A stretch of 64,000 bases of DNA from Streptomyces anulatus (GTDB lineage: Bacteria > Actinomycetota > Actinomycetes > Streptomycetales > Streptomycetaceae): the NCBI RefSeq assembly GCF_014650675.1, contig NZ_BMVK01000001.1, positions 744,001 to 808,000 of the forward strand, given 5' to 3'. Shown one piece after another: positions 50,693-58,988 of the stretch (position 1 is the first letter of the stretch; each line of letters opens with the position of its first letter). Position numbers and translations under genes: made by a program. Below the pieces are notes generated by a model. That model was not told where the DNA came from. It did no database searches and saw only the letters and a program-made list of their open reading frames with translations.

Positions 50693-51178
50693 TCAACCGC
50701 CGGACGGGCGTGAACGGGTCCACCGCCCCTCGGGGATGAGGACGCCGCCGGTCCGCAGCGAGCGGGTGACGGCGGCCGCGGCGAGGTAGACCCAGGCCCG
50801 CACGGACTCCCCGCCGTCCGGGGCCCCCTGCGCCGGCAGCTCGACCTCGCGGACGACGCGTTCGTACAGGTTGCGCGGGTGGCCGGGGCCGAGGAACTCC
50901 TCCAGGTGGTCCAGCAGCCCGAGCAGCTCCCCGTAGATCCCGGGCGCGGCGACGAGCAGCGTGCCGTGGACGCGGCCGTGGCCCTCGATCGCGTACGGGT
51001 AGCCGGGGCCGTCGTAGAGCAGGGCCCGGGGCAGCACGGCCGGCCGCTCCCCCGCCGTGCGGCCCCGGAGGAACAGGTCGTGGTTGGGTTCGCCCGGCAG
51101 CAGCGTCCCGTACACGAAGAAGGGCAGCTCGGCGGAGACGGGGCCGCCGGGGGCGGTCGTGGTCACGGCCGCCGTCAC
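50693..51178 (-). CDS. Gamma-glutamylcyclotransferase-fold (AIG2-like) protein
   Basis: A 161-aa GGCT/AIG2-like protein with the hallmark FFVYGTLLPGEPNHDLF loop near residue 20, YAIEGHGRVHGTLL and the acidic helix LLGLLDHLEEFLGP, whose Glu corresponds to the catalytic acid of the family. It may release 5-oxoproline from gamma-glutamyl compounds. The GTG start at 51178 overlaps the cutA stop (GTGA), so the two are co-translated. Confidence 0.82.
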   Translation of the reverse strand: MTAAVTTTAPGGPVSAELPFFVYGTLLPGEPNHDLFLRGRTAGERPAVLPRALLYDGPGYPYAIEGHGRVHGTLLVAAPGIYGELLGLLDHLEEFLGPGHPRNLYERVVREVELPAQGAPDGGESVRAWVYLAAAAVTRSLRTGGVLIPEGRWTRSRPSGG

Positions 51179-51516
51179 AGGGCTGCCGGGGGCGCCGTCT
51201 CCGCCGTCACCCAGCCGAGGTAGCGGGCGCTGCCGCGGACCACCGGCAGGGCGATGATCTCCGGCGTCTCGTAGTCGTGCTCCCGCTGGAGGTGTTCTTC
51301 CAGTTCGTCGTAGCGTTCCGCCGTCGTCTTGAAGAGCACCTGCCACTCCTCGGTCGTCTCGATGGCGTTCTGCCACCGGTAGACGGAGGTGACGGGGGCG
51401 GAGATCTGCGCGCAGGCCGCCAGCCTGGCCTCCACCGCCGACCGGGCCAGGGCGTCGGCCTTGTCCTCGCTGTCGGTCGTGGTCAGTACGGTCAGCCATG
51501 CCGGCGGCGCTGTCAT
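51175..51516 (-). CDS. cutA: CutA1 divalent-ion tolerance protein
   Basis: A 113-aa protein of normal CutA length. Family motifs are ARLAACAQI, VTSVYRWQNAIETTEEWQ, FKTTAERYDELEEHL and HDYETPEIIALPV. CutA forms trimers and is widely conserved; a role in copper tolerance is historic and its true function is unclear. ATG at 51516 is preceded by AGGAG 8 nt upstream. Confidence 0.93.
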   Translation of the reverse strand: MTAPPAWLTVLTTTDSEDKADALARSAVEARLAACAQISAPVTSVYRWQNAIETTEEWQVLFKTTAERYDELEEHLQREHDYETPEIIALPVVRGSARYLGWVTAETAPPAAL

Positions 51517-51587
51517 CGTCGGTCTCCTCACAGTACGGCGGGCTCCTTGCCCGTGGGCCTTCGATGCGATTGTCGGCCCCCAGCGGG

Positions 51588-52214
51588 TCAGGCGCCGTAC
51601 GGACGGAGCTTGCGGGCGTCGCGCAGGGCGGTGCCCCACCACACCAGCTGGTCCAGCAGCGACTTGGCCGCCGCGTCGGCGGGCTCCGGGTCCAGATGGC
51701 GTCCCTCGTCGTCGAAGAGGGCGCCGGCGTTGTGGAAGGACACGGTGTCGCGGACGGTGACGGTGTGCAGTTCGGCGAAGACCTGCCGGAGCTGTTCGAC
51801 GGCCCGCAGCCCGCCGGAGATGCCGCCGTAGCTGACGAAGGCGACGGGTTTGGCCTGCCATTCCGCGCTGTGCCAGTCGATGAGCGTTTTCAGTGGTGCG
51901 GGGAACGAGTGGTTGTACTCGGGGGTGAGGACGACGAAGGCGTCGGCCGCCGCGAGGCGCGAGGAGACCGCGCCGAGCCGCGCCGCCTCCTCGGGTCCGG
52001 GGCTGAAGGTGATCGCGGTGGGGAGGTCGGCCTCGGCGACGTCGACCAGGTCGGTCTCGACGCCGGGGTGGCTCGCCGCGCGGGCCAGGAACCAGTCGGC
52101 GACGACGGGACCGAAGCGGCCGTCGCGGTTGCTGCCGAGGATGACGGCCACCTTGAGGGGGGCGGGCTCGTTGACGGGCACGGTGGATGACGTGGATACG
52201 GCTGTGATGTCCAT
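51588..52214 (-). CDS. NADPH-dependent FMN reductase, probable SoxR regulon member
   Basis: A 208-aa flavodoxin-fold reductase: VAVILGSNRDGRFGPVVADW binds the FMN phosphate and LTPEYNHSFPAPLKTLIDW is the family signature. It would reduce flavins or quinones with NADPH. A perfect 18-bp SoxR-type box lies only 17 bp upstream of the ATG. I recall that S. coelicolor SCO2478, a reductase in a similar neighbourhood, belongs to the SoxR regulon; unverified here. Because that box should overlap the -35/-10 spacer, transcription may begin very near this ATG, so a GTG within the first 20 codons could be the true start. Confidence 0.88.
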   Translation of the reverse strand: MDITAVSTSSTVPVNEPAPLKVAVILGSNRDGRFGPVVADWFLARAASHPGVETDLVDVAEADLPTAITFSPGPEEAARLGAVSSRLAAADAFVVLTPEYNHSFPAPLKTLIDWHSAEWQAKPVAFVSYGGISGGLRAVEQLRQVFAELHTVTVRDTVSFHNAGALFDDEGRHLDPEPADAAAKSLLDQLVWWGTALRDARKLRPYGA

Positions 52215-52230
52215 GGCTTCGACCTTTCCC

Positions 52231-52248
52231 CCTCAACCATGGTTGAGG
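52231..52248. promoter_or_regulatory. SoxR-box-like palindrome
   Basis: CCTCAACCATGGTTGAGG is a perfect 18-bp dyad with the CCTCAA...TTGAGG ends of the SoxR consensus. A TTGACC -35-like hexamer is on its far side, reading toward the FMN reductase. SoxR itself is not encoded here. Confidence 0.78.
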
Positions 52249-52310
52249 TCAAGCGTGTCCGTCCGGAGCCTGCCCGATCCGGGTCCGGACGGCCCGCCTA
52301 CGGTGGCCGC

Positions 52311-53123
52311 ATGACGACGCACCGGCCGGACACGCCCCTGCCCCACATCGAGTTCGACGGCCGCCCGGCCACCGAGGAGGACCTGCGGATCCCCGTGCTG
52401 TACGGCTACGGCCACTTCACCGCCATGCAGGTGCGGGACGGCAGGGTGCGGGGCCTCGGGCTGCACCTGGCCCGGCTGGACGCCGCGAACCGGGAGCTGT
52501 TCGATCTGCCGGTGGACGGCGACCGGGTGCGGGAGCTGATCCGGCACGCCCTGGACGGCGCGGGGCTCCGGGACGCCTCGGTGCGGGTGAACGGCTACCT
52601 GCCGCCCGGCGCGACGCGCACGACCCTGATGGTGACGGTCCGGGAGCCCGCCGTCATGTCGGTCGAGGCGCGGAGCCTGATGTCGGTGCCGTACGTGCGC
52701 ACGGTCCCGCACATCAAGCGGCCGGGCGAGTTCGGGCAGACGTACTACGGAAGCCGGGCGGGGCGGGCGGGGTTCGACGAGGCGCTGCTGACCGCGCCGG
52801 GCGGTGTGGTGACCGAGGGAGCGATCACCAACATCGGTTTCTGGGACGGGAGTTCCGTGGTGTGGCCCGGCGCCCCGGCGCTGGCCGGCATCACGATGAC
52901 CCTGCTGGAGCAGGGGCTGGAGCGGGCCGGACTGCCGTCGGTGCGCCGCCCGGTGACGCTGGAGGGCCCGGACGGGGTGGAACGCTATCGGGCCGCCTTC
53001 GTCTGCAACTCGCAGGGCATCGCGCCGGTGCGGCGGATCGACCGCACCGCGTTCGCGGTCGACGAGAAGCTGATGGGAAAGCTGGGCGCGATGTACGACG
53101 ACACCCCGGAGGACGCCGTGTGA
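52311..53123 (+). CDS. Class IV aminotransferase-like PLP enzyme
   Basis: A 270-aa fold-type IV PLP protein, like branched-chain aminotransferase or aminodeoxychorismate lyase. The candidate Schiff-base Lys is in VRTVPHIKRPGEF, and VVTEGAITNIGFWDG is the cofactor-phosphate motif (TEG-x2-N). The reaction is transamination or lyase chemistry; no folate or branched-chain gene is adjacent. ATG at 52311 matches the family start; a longer frame from 52239 overlaps the SoxR box. It is divergent from the FMN reductase. Confidence 0.84.
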   Translation: MTTHRPDTPLPHIEFDGRPATEEDLRIPVLYGYGHFTAMQVRDGRVRGLGLHLARLDAANRELFDLPVDGDRVRELIRHALDGAGLRDASVRVNGYLPPGATRTTLMVTVREPAVMSVEARSLMSVPYVRTVPHIKRPGEFGQTYYGSRAGRAGFDEALLTAPGGVVTEGAITNIGFWDGSSVVWPGAPALAGITMTLLEQGLERAGLPSVRRPVTLEGPDGVERYRAAFVCNSQGIAPVRRIDRTAFAVDEKLMGKLGAMYDDTPEDAV

Positions 53124-53229
53124 GACACCCCGCGCGGGAGGGCGGAGCGACGCCCGGCGCGGGCCATGCGAGACGCCCCGCCCGGGAGGGCGGGGGCCGT
53201 CCGCTTCGGCCGTGCCGGACCATGGGGGC

Positions 53230-53700
53230 ATGCAGATCCATATCGAGGCCTCAGCCCTCCCCGGACGCAGCTGCGGCCCGGACAGCGACTTCCCCGGGTA
53301 CGCGAACATCCACGTCGGCGTCCAGCGCAAGGACCGGCCGGACGAGCTGCTCGGCCTGCACCCCGGGGACGCCCCCTCCGCCTCGTGGGTGCTCGACTGC
53401 ACGGCCACCGCGACGGCGGACGGGATCGAGGTGACGGGGCCCTACGTCCAGAACCGGCTGGGCGGGCGGTTCGTCTATCTGTCGTGGGGCACAGTGGACG
53501 ACGCCGGGGTCTTCACCATGTTCCGGCGCGCCAAGCTGATGTTCGCCGACATCGATCCGGACGTCCTCGAGGCCGCCGCACGCTCCGGACGTCTCACCGG
53601 GCGGCTCGGGCTCACCGACGCCAAGGGGCAGCCGCTGTGCGCCCGGGTGCGTCCGCCGCAGATCGTCTGGAGCGCCGCGGACGGGGCGGACGGAGCCTGA
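53230..53700 (+). CDS. DUF5990-like conserved protein
   Basis: A 156-aa soluble protein (MQIHIEASALPGRSCGP, VLDCTATATADGIEVTGPYVQ, FVYLSWGTVDDAGVFTMFRRAKLMF). I recognise it as similar to a small actinobacterial family of unknown function; no catalytic motif stands out. ATG at 53230 was chosen over a GTG at 53212 because GGGGGC directly precedes it. It follows the class IV aminotransferase by 106 bp and may share its transcript. Confidence 0.65.
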   Translation: MQIHIEASALPGRSCGPDSDFPGYANIHVGVQRKDRPDELLGLHPGDAPSASWVLDCTATATADGIEVTGPYVQNRLGGRFVYLSWGTVDDAGVFTMFRRAKLMFADIDPDVLEAAARSGRLTGRLGLTDAKGQPLCARVRPPQIVWSAADGADGA

Positions 53701-54119
53701 GGAGCCGAGGGCGGAAGCGGCCGGGGCGGTCGCGGCCGAGGGTGGTCGCGGCCGGGGGCGGATACGACACCGCCCCCTCCGGTCCAGGGGGGAGTGGACC
53801 GGAGGGGGCGGGTGCCGTGGGGGGCGGGGGGATCCGTCCCGTGGGGGGTGTCTTGCGTGTGCCCGGGGCCCGCGAGGTCATTCATGTGACCTGCGTCACA
53901 CTCCGCGCGGGCGCCTCACCCGATCGGCACCCGCACCGGCAGCACGGACCGAACGGCCCAGCCGCACCGCCACGACCTGCGGCGATCTCTTCCGGCAAGG
54001 GTGCCGCGCCGGTCCGTACGGGTGAAAGCTGACCCCACGTCAGAAGGCGTGCCGGGCCCGGCCCCCGTTGGCTCGGGGACAGGACACACCCGCTCGCGCC
54101 GTCTGCCCGGAGGATCCCC
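53701..54119. other. Intergenic region with terminator, upstream of sortase locus
   Basis: These 419 bp contain G-rich imperfect direct repeats (GGTCGCGGCCG-like, 53725-53760), the strong hairpin at 53771-53810 and about 300 bp likely to hold the promoter of the surface-protein/sortase genes. No credible coding frame is seen. Confidence 0.5.
53771..53810. terminator. Terminator with 16-bp perfect stem
   Basis: CGCCCCCTCCGGTCCA (53771-53786) pairs with TGGACCGGAGGGGGCG (53795-53810); loop 8 nt. It lies 70 bp after the DUF5990-like gene. Confidence 0.8.
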
Positions 54120-54665
54120 ATGCGCAGTCCTGCCCGCCTCGTGACCGGCACCGTCGGTGCCGCGTTCACCGTCATCGCGTTCGGTCTCACCGCCGCCGCT
54201 CCGTCCGCGTACGCGGGCGAATTCGGCCGTCTGGAGATCACCCCGTCGACCGCGGCCCCCGGTGCCACCGTCACCGTGAACACCACCGCCTGCGGCAAGA
54301 AGGGCTCGGGCATCGGCGACGCGAACTCCCTGGACGCCGGGGACTTCGAGGTACGCCCCGGCACCCACAAGGAGGTCGTGGTCGGCAAGTTCACCGTGCC
54401 GCACGACACCCGGCCCGGCACCTACGAGATCATCGTCTCCTGCGACAACGGCAAGGACGCGGTCGGCGATCTGGAAGTGATCGGCGGCGGCAAGCACGAG
54501 AAGCCCATCCACGACCGCCCGTCCGGCCATGTGCGGACCGGGGTCGGCGGCAGCGTCGAACCGAACTCCACGCAGGTCGCCCTCGGCGTCGGCGTGATCG
54601 GCCTGGCCGCCGTCGGCGGGCTGTGGCTGCTGCGCCGTCGCTCCGAGGGCGCCGAAGGAAGCTGA
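54120..54665 (+). CDS. Secreted, C-terminally membrane-anchored surface protein
   Basis: A 181-aa protein with a Sec signal peptide (MRSPARLVTGTVGAAF...; likely cleavage after AYA, residue 32), an Ig-like beta-rich ectodomain (about 35-125, PSTAAPGATVTVNTTACGK), a His/Gly-rich spacer and a C-terminal hydrophobic segment ending RRRSEG. That layout is that of a sortase substrate. A canonical LPXTG is missing, but HVRTGVGGS sits just before the membrane segment and may serve as a divergent sorting motif. The class F sortase gene starts 80 bp downstream, so enzyme and substrate may be paired. Confidence 0.75.
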   Translation: MRSPARLVTGTVGAAFTVIAFGLTAAAPSAYAGEFGRLEITPSTAAPGATVTVNTTACGKKGSGIGDANSLDAGDFEVRPGTHKEVVVGKFTVPHDTRPGTYEIIVSCDNGKDAVGDLEVIGGGKHEKPIHDRPSGHVRTGVGGSVEPNSTQVALGVGVIGLAAVGGLWLLRRRSEGAEGS

Positions 54666-54745
54666 ACCGCCGCTTCCCCCTGACCGGGCGGGGCGCGTCC
54701 CCGAGCGCGCCCCGTCCGCCCGGACCACCGACCGAGGACGACGCC

Positions 54746-55393
54746 GTGTCCGCAAGCGCGCAGAAGGCCAATGGCTGGCTGGTGGGCATCGCCGTGCTGT
54801 GCGGCATCTGGCTCATCCAGAACGGCCCCGGCGGCCAGCTGATCCCGCCGCAGCCCTCCAGCGCCCAGGCCTTCGCCGCCGGCCCCCAGCTCCAGCCCGG
54901 CTCCCCGGTCGCCGAACCGCTGAACCCCTCCGAGCCGGTCCGCATCCGCATCCCGAGCATCGAGGTGGACGCGCCGATGACCCGGCTGGGGCTGGCCGCC
55001 GACGGCAGCCTCGACGTACCGCCCGACGAGGACCGCAACCTCGCGGGCTGGTACGAGGACGGCGTCCCGCCCGGCGCGCGGGGCACCGCGATCGTCGCGG
55101 GGCACGTGGACAACGCGGACGGCCCGTCCGTCTTCTACGCCCTGGGGGCCCTGACCAAGGGGACCTCGGTCGAGGTCGACCGCAAGGACGGGCGCACGGC
55201 CGTGTTCTCGATCGACGCCATCGAGGTCTACGACAACGACGACTTCCCCGACCAGCGCGTCTACGGCGACTCCCCGCACGCGTCGCTCCGGCTGATCACC
55301 TGCGGCGGCGGCTTCTCGAAGGAGACCGGCTACCAGGGCAACGTGGTGGCGTACGCGCACCTCACCGAGGTGCGCCGAAACGACGGCCCGTGA
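54746..55393 (+). CDS. Class F sortase
   Basis: A 215-aa membrane-anchored transpeptidase: one N-terminal helix (NGWLVGIAVLCGIWLIQN), a Pro/Ala-rich spacer and a sortase beta-barrel. Catalytic His is in AIVAGHVDNADGPSVF and Cys in LRLITCGGGFSKETGY, typical of class F. The usual Arg is expected in the following strand (GYQGNVVAYAHL), where Gln-Gly occurs; an Arg may be supplied elsewhere or the alignment shifted. GTG at 54746 has GAGG upstream. It follows a putative substrate gene. Confidence 0.88.
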   Translation: MSASAQKANGWLVGIAVLCGIWLIQNGPGGQLIPPQPSSAQAFAAGPQLQPGSPVAEPLNPSEPVRIRIPSIEVDAPMTRLGLAADGSLDVPPDEDRNLAGWYEDGVPPGARGTAIVAGHVDNADGPSVFYALGALTKGTSVEVDRKDGRTAVFSIDAIEVYDNDDFPDQRVYGDSPHASLRLITCGGGFSKETGYQGNVVAYAHLTEVRRNDGP

Positions 55394-55396
55394 CCG

Positions 55397-56188
55397 TCAC
55401 GCGTTCCACTGGTCGAAGCCCAGCTTGGCGACCAGCGAGAACACCACGGTCAGCAGCACCGCCCGGACGAAGCCGCTGCCCCGGCTCAGCGCCATCCGGG
55501 CACCGATCATCCCGCCCGCCAGGTTGAAGAGCGCCATCACGGCCGCGAGCTGCCACAGCACGGTTCCCTGGTACGCGAACATCGCCAGCGCCCCGGCGTT
55601 GGTGCACACGTTGACGATCTTCGCGGTGGCCGACGCGGTCACCAGGTCCAGGTGGAGCACGGCGCTCAGGGCCAGCACCAGGAAGGTGCCGGTGCCGGGC
55701 CCGAACAGCCCGTCGTAGAAGCCGATACCGCCGCCGACGAGCACGATCGCCGTGACGATCCGGGCCCGGGTGACCGGCCGGTCCGCGCCGTCGCCCTCGG
55801 TGGGCGCCCCGAAGGACGGGCGCAGCAGCACGAAGGCCGCGACCCCCAGCAGCACGACCATGATCACCGGGCGGAGCACCTCGCTGCTGATCCCGGCGGC
55901 GAAGAACGCCCCGGTCATCGAGCCGGCGAGCGCCATCAGCCCGACCCGCACCGCCAGCCCGACCCTTACCGGGGCTTTGCGCAGGAAGGTGACCGCGGCG
56001 CCCGAGGTGCCCACGATCGCGACGGCCTTGTTGGTGCCGAGCACATGGGCCGCCGGGACGTTCGGCAGGCCGAGCAGCAGCGCGGGCAGGAGCAGCAGGC
56101 CGCCGCCGCCCACCACCGCGTCGATCCAGCCCGCGGCGGCCGCGGCGAGGCAGAGGAGCACCAGCGTGGTCAGTGTTATGTCAGGCAC
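55397..56188 (-). CDS. TauE/SafE-family sulfite exporter-like permease
   Basis: A 263-aa membrane protein with about eight helices and the duplicated family motif (AAGWIDAVVGGGGLLLLPALL in the first half; GGGIGFYDGLFGPGTGTFLVLAL in the second). It is distinct from the TauE-like protein at 5748. Such proteins export sulfite or sulfonates, or import organic anions. It is convergent with the sortase gene (3 bp apart) and divergent from nirB; sulfite and nitrite share a sirohaem reductase family, but a functional tie is speculative. Confidence 0.83.
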   Translation of the reverse strand: MPDITLTTLVLLCLAAAAAGWIDAVVGGGGLLLLPALLLGLPNVPAAHVLGTNKAVAIVGTSGAAVTFLRKAPVRVGLAVRVGLMALAGSMTGAFFAAGISSEVLRPVIMVVLLGVAAFVLLRPSFGAPTEGDGADRPVTRARIVTAIVLVGGGIGFYDGLFGPGTGTFLVLALSAVLHLDLVTASATAKIVNVCTNAGALAMFAYQGTVLWQLAAVMALFNLAGGMIGARMALSRGSGFVRAVLLTVVFSLVAKLGFDQWNA

Positions 56189-56228
56189 GACCCGACATTA
56201 GACGCCTGTCGCCGGGGCTCTTCCCCAA

Positions 56229-56270
56229 GGGCCTCCCGTTCGGATCCGGCCTGATCCGAACGGGAGGCCC
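56229..56270. terminator. 18-bp perfect hairpin in a divergent promoter region
   Basis: GGGCCTCCCGTTCGGATC (56229-56246) pairs with 56253-56270, loop CGGCCT. It looks like a terminator but lies between divergent genes (TauE-like and nirB), so it may insulate them or act in a leader transcript. Confidence 0.55.
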
Positions 56271-56322
56271 GAGGCCCCTCACAGAGCCCCGGCGCCGTCG
56301 CTGAGCGCAAGGTTCCGCCCGG

Positions 56323-56349
56323 GAAACAGGCGGGATGCGGCCGGGTAAC
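56323..56349. promoter_or_regulatory. Possible GlnR site upstream of nirB
   Basis: GAAAC (56323-56327) and GTAAC (56345-56349) are spaced 22 bp apart, two turns, as a- and b-type half-sites in GlnR boxes are; the middle half-site is poor (GATGC). nirB is a known GlnR target in streptomycetes. It lies 51-77 bp before the nirB start. Confidence 0.4.
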
Positions 56350-56399
56350 ACCTGCCGCCCACGCTCATGGCATGAGGACAACCGACGGAGGCCACTGAG

Positions 56400-58988
56400 A
56401 TGCCGGAGCCCACCACCCCGAACGCCCTGGCGCACACCGCCGCTCCGACGATCGTGGTCGTCGGGCACGGCATGGTCGGCCAGCGGTTCCTGGAGGCCCT
56501 CGCCGACCGGGGGCTGACCCCGGCGGCCGGCGCCGCCCGGGTCGTCGTGCTCTGCGAGGAGCCCCGGCCCGCCTACGACCGGGTGCGCCTCACCTCGTAC
56601 TTCGACGGGCGGAGCCCCGAGGACCTCTCCCTGGTGGAGCGGGACTTCATGGAACGGCACGGCTTCGAGTTGTACGTCGGCGACCCGGCGACGGGCGTCG
56701 ACCGGGCGGGGCGGACGGTGACCGCACGGTCCGGGGCGGTGTTCCCGTACGACACGCTGGTGCTGGCGACGGGCTCGTACCCCTTCGTGCCGCCGGTGCC
56801 GGGGAAGGACGCCCGGGGCTGCTTCGTGTACCGGACCATCGAGGACCTGCTCGCGATCGAGGAGTACGCGAAGGGCGCGGCCACCGGGGCGGTGGTGGGC
56901 GGCGGGCTGCTCGGTCTGGAGGCGGCCGGGGCGCTGAAGGGGCTCGGGCTGTCCACCCATGTGGTGGAGTTCGCGCCCCGGCTGATGCCCGTCCAGGTGG
57001 ACGAGGGCGGCGGCGCGGCGCTGCTGCGCACGATCGAGGACATGGGCCTCGCGGTGCACACAGGGGTCGGTACGCAGGAGGTGCTGGCGGGCGCGGACGG
57101 CGCGGTGACCGGGATGGCCCTCTCCGACGGCTCCTCGCTCGCGGTCGATCTGGTGGTCTTCTCGGCGGGCGTGCGGCCCCGGGACCAGCTGGCCCGGGAG
57201 TGCGGCCTGGCCGTCGGGGAGCGCGGCGGGATCGTCGTGGACGAGGAGTGCCGGACGTCGGACCCGGCGGTGTTCGCGATCGGCGAGTGCGCGCTGGCCG
57301 CCGACGGCCGGGTGTACGGGCTGGTGGCGCCGGGCTACGAGATGGCGCAGGCGGCGGCCGAGGTGATCGCGGGCGGCCGGTCGGCGTTCACGGGGGCGGA
57401 CCTGTCGACGAAGCTGAAGCTGCTCGGCGTGGACGTGGCCTCGTTCGGCGACGCGCACGGGGCGGCCGAGGGGGCGCTCGACGTCGTCTACTCCGACGCC
57501 AGGGCGGGGGTCTACAAGAAGCTGGTGATCGGGCGGGACGGGACGCTGCTGGGCGGGGTGCTGGTCGGGGACGCGGACCAGTACGGCACGCTGCGGCCGA
57601 TGACGGGCACGGTGCTGCCGGTCGCCCCCGAGCAGTTGGTGCTGCCGGCCGGGGCGGGCGGCCCGGTGGCGCTCGGCCCCTCCGCGCTGCCGGACGAGGC
57701 GGTGATCTGCTCCTGCCACAACGTGACCAAGGGCGCGATCTGCGAGCACACCACGCTGCCCGAGGTGAAGAAGTGCACCAAGGCCGGTACGGGCTGCGGC
57801 AGTTGCCTGAAGGTGATCGGTCAGCTGATGCCGCCGCCCGAGGACGCGGGGCTGTGCGGCTGCTTCCCGTACAGCCGCAGCGAGTTGTACGAGATCGTCC
57901 GCACCCTGGAGGTCACCTCGTTCGCGGAGCTGCTCGACTCGCACGGCCGCGAGGAGGCGCGCGGCGGGGACGGCTGCGAGGTCTGCAAGCCGACGGTCGG
58001 CTCGGTCATCGCCTCGCTCGCACCGACCGTGGGCGCGAGCGGCTATGTGCTGGACGGCGAGCAGGCGGCGCTCCAGGACACCAACGACCACTTTCTGGCC
58101 AACCTCCAGCGCAACGGGTCGTATTCGATCGTGCCGCGCATCCCCGGCGGCGAGATCACCCCGGAGAAGCTCATCGTCATCGGCGAGGTGGCGCGCGACT
58201 TCGGCCTCTACACGAAGATCACCGGCGGCCAGCGCATCGACCTCTTCGGCGCCCGGGTCGACCAGCTGCCCCAAATCTGGACCCGGCTGGTGGACGCGGG
58301 GTTCGAGTCCGGGCACGCGTACGGGAAGTCGCTGCGGACGGTCAAGTCCTGTGTGGGGCAGACCTGGTGCCGCTACGGCGTGCAGGACTCCGTGCGGATG
58401 GCGATCGACCTGGAGCTGCGCTACCGGGGCCTGCGCTCCCCCCACAAGCTGAAGTCGGCGGTCTCCGGCTGCGCCCGCGAGTGCGCGGAGGCCCGGGGCA
58501 AGGACTTCGGGATCATCGCCACCGCCCAGGGCTGGAATCTGTACGTCGGCGGCAACGGCGGGGCCACCCCGCGCCACGCGGACCTGCTGGCCCAGGATCT
58601 CTCGGACGCCGAACTGGTGCGGCTGATCGACCGGTTCCTGATGTTCTACATCCGTACCGCCGACCGCCTGGAGCGCACCTCCGCCTGGCTGGAGCGGATC
58701 GACGGCGGCCTGGACCACGTCCGGGACGTGGTCGTCCACGACTCGCTGGGGCTCTGCGAGGAGCTGGAGCGGATGATGACCGACCATGTCGCCGGATACC
58801 GCGACGAGTGGGCCGAGACCATCAACGACCCGGAACGGCTGCGGCGCTTCGTCACCTTCGTCAACGCCCCCCACGCCCCCGACCCCTCGGTGAAGTTCGT
58901 TCCGGAAAGGGACCAGATCAAGCCGGATCTGGAACTGCTCGCGGGACCCGTGCTCGCCGTCCGCACCCTCGAAGGGACCGCATCCTGA
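56400..58988 (+). CDS. nirB: Assimilatory nitrite reductase, large subunit
   Basis: An 862-aa cytoplasmic enzyme reducing nitrite to ammonia with NAD(P)H. Domains in order: FAD/NAD(P)H reductase (IVVVGHGMVGQRFLEAL; VVGGGLLGLEAAGAL), BFD-like [2Fe-2S] domain (VICSCHNVTKGAI ... GTGCGSCLKVI) and a nitrite/sulfite reductase sirohaem-Fe4S4 domain. The cluster ligands are in KSCVGQTWCRYG (CxxxxxC) and SGCARECAEARGKDF (CxxxC). ATG at 56400 is preceded by CGGAG. The stop overlaps the nirD start (TGATG). Regulation by nitrogen status through GlnR is suggested by the upstream half-sites. Confidence 0.97.
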   Translation: MPEPTTPNALAHTAAPTIVVVGHGMVGQRFLEALADRGLTPAAGAARVVVLCEEPRPAYDRVRLTSYFDGRSPEDLSLVERDFMERHGFELYVGDPATGVDRAGRTVTARSGAVFPYDTLVLATGSYPFVPPVPGKDARGCFVYRTIEDLLAIEEYAKGAATGAVVGGGLLGLEAAGALKGLGLSTHVVEFAPRLMPVQVDEGGGAALLRTIEDMGLAVHTGVGTQEVLAGADGAVTGMALSDGSSLAVDLVVFSAGVRPRDQLARECGLAVGERGGIVVDEECRTSDPAVFAIGECALAADGRVYGLVAPGYEMAQAAAEVIAGGRSAFTGADLSTKLKLLGVDVASFGDAHGAAEGALDVVYSDARAGVYKKLVIGRDGTLLGGVLVGDADQYGTLRPMTGTVLPVAPEQLVLPAGAGGPVALGPSALPDEAVICSCHNVTKGAICEHTTLPEVKKCTKAGTGCGSCLKVIGQLMPPPEDAGLCGCFPYSRSELYEIVRTLEVTSFAELLDSHGREEARGGDGCEVCKPTVGSVIASLAPTVGASGYVLDGEQAALQDTNDHFLANLQRNGSYSIVPRIPGGEITPEKLIVIGEVARDFGLYTKITGGQRIDLFGARVDQLPQIWTRLVDAGFESGHAYGKSLRTVKSCVGQTWCRYGVQDSVRMAIDLELRYRGLRSPHKLKSAVSGCARECAEARGKDFGIIATAQGWNLYVGGNGGATPRHADLLAQDLSDAELVRLIDRFLMFYIRTADRLERTSAWLERIDGGLDHVRDVVVHDSLGLCEELERMMTDHVAGYRDEWAETINDPERLRRFVTFVNAPHAPDPSVKFVPERDQIKPDLELLAGPVLAVRTLEGTAS

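Noticed and set aside
56181..58874. Leftward frame of about 900 codons over nirB
   Set aside because: Antisense shadow of nirB; nirB has all cofactor motifs.
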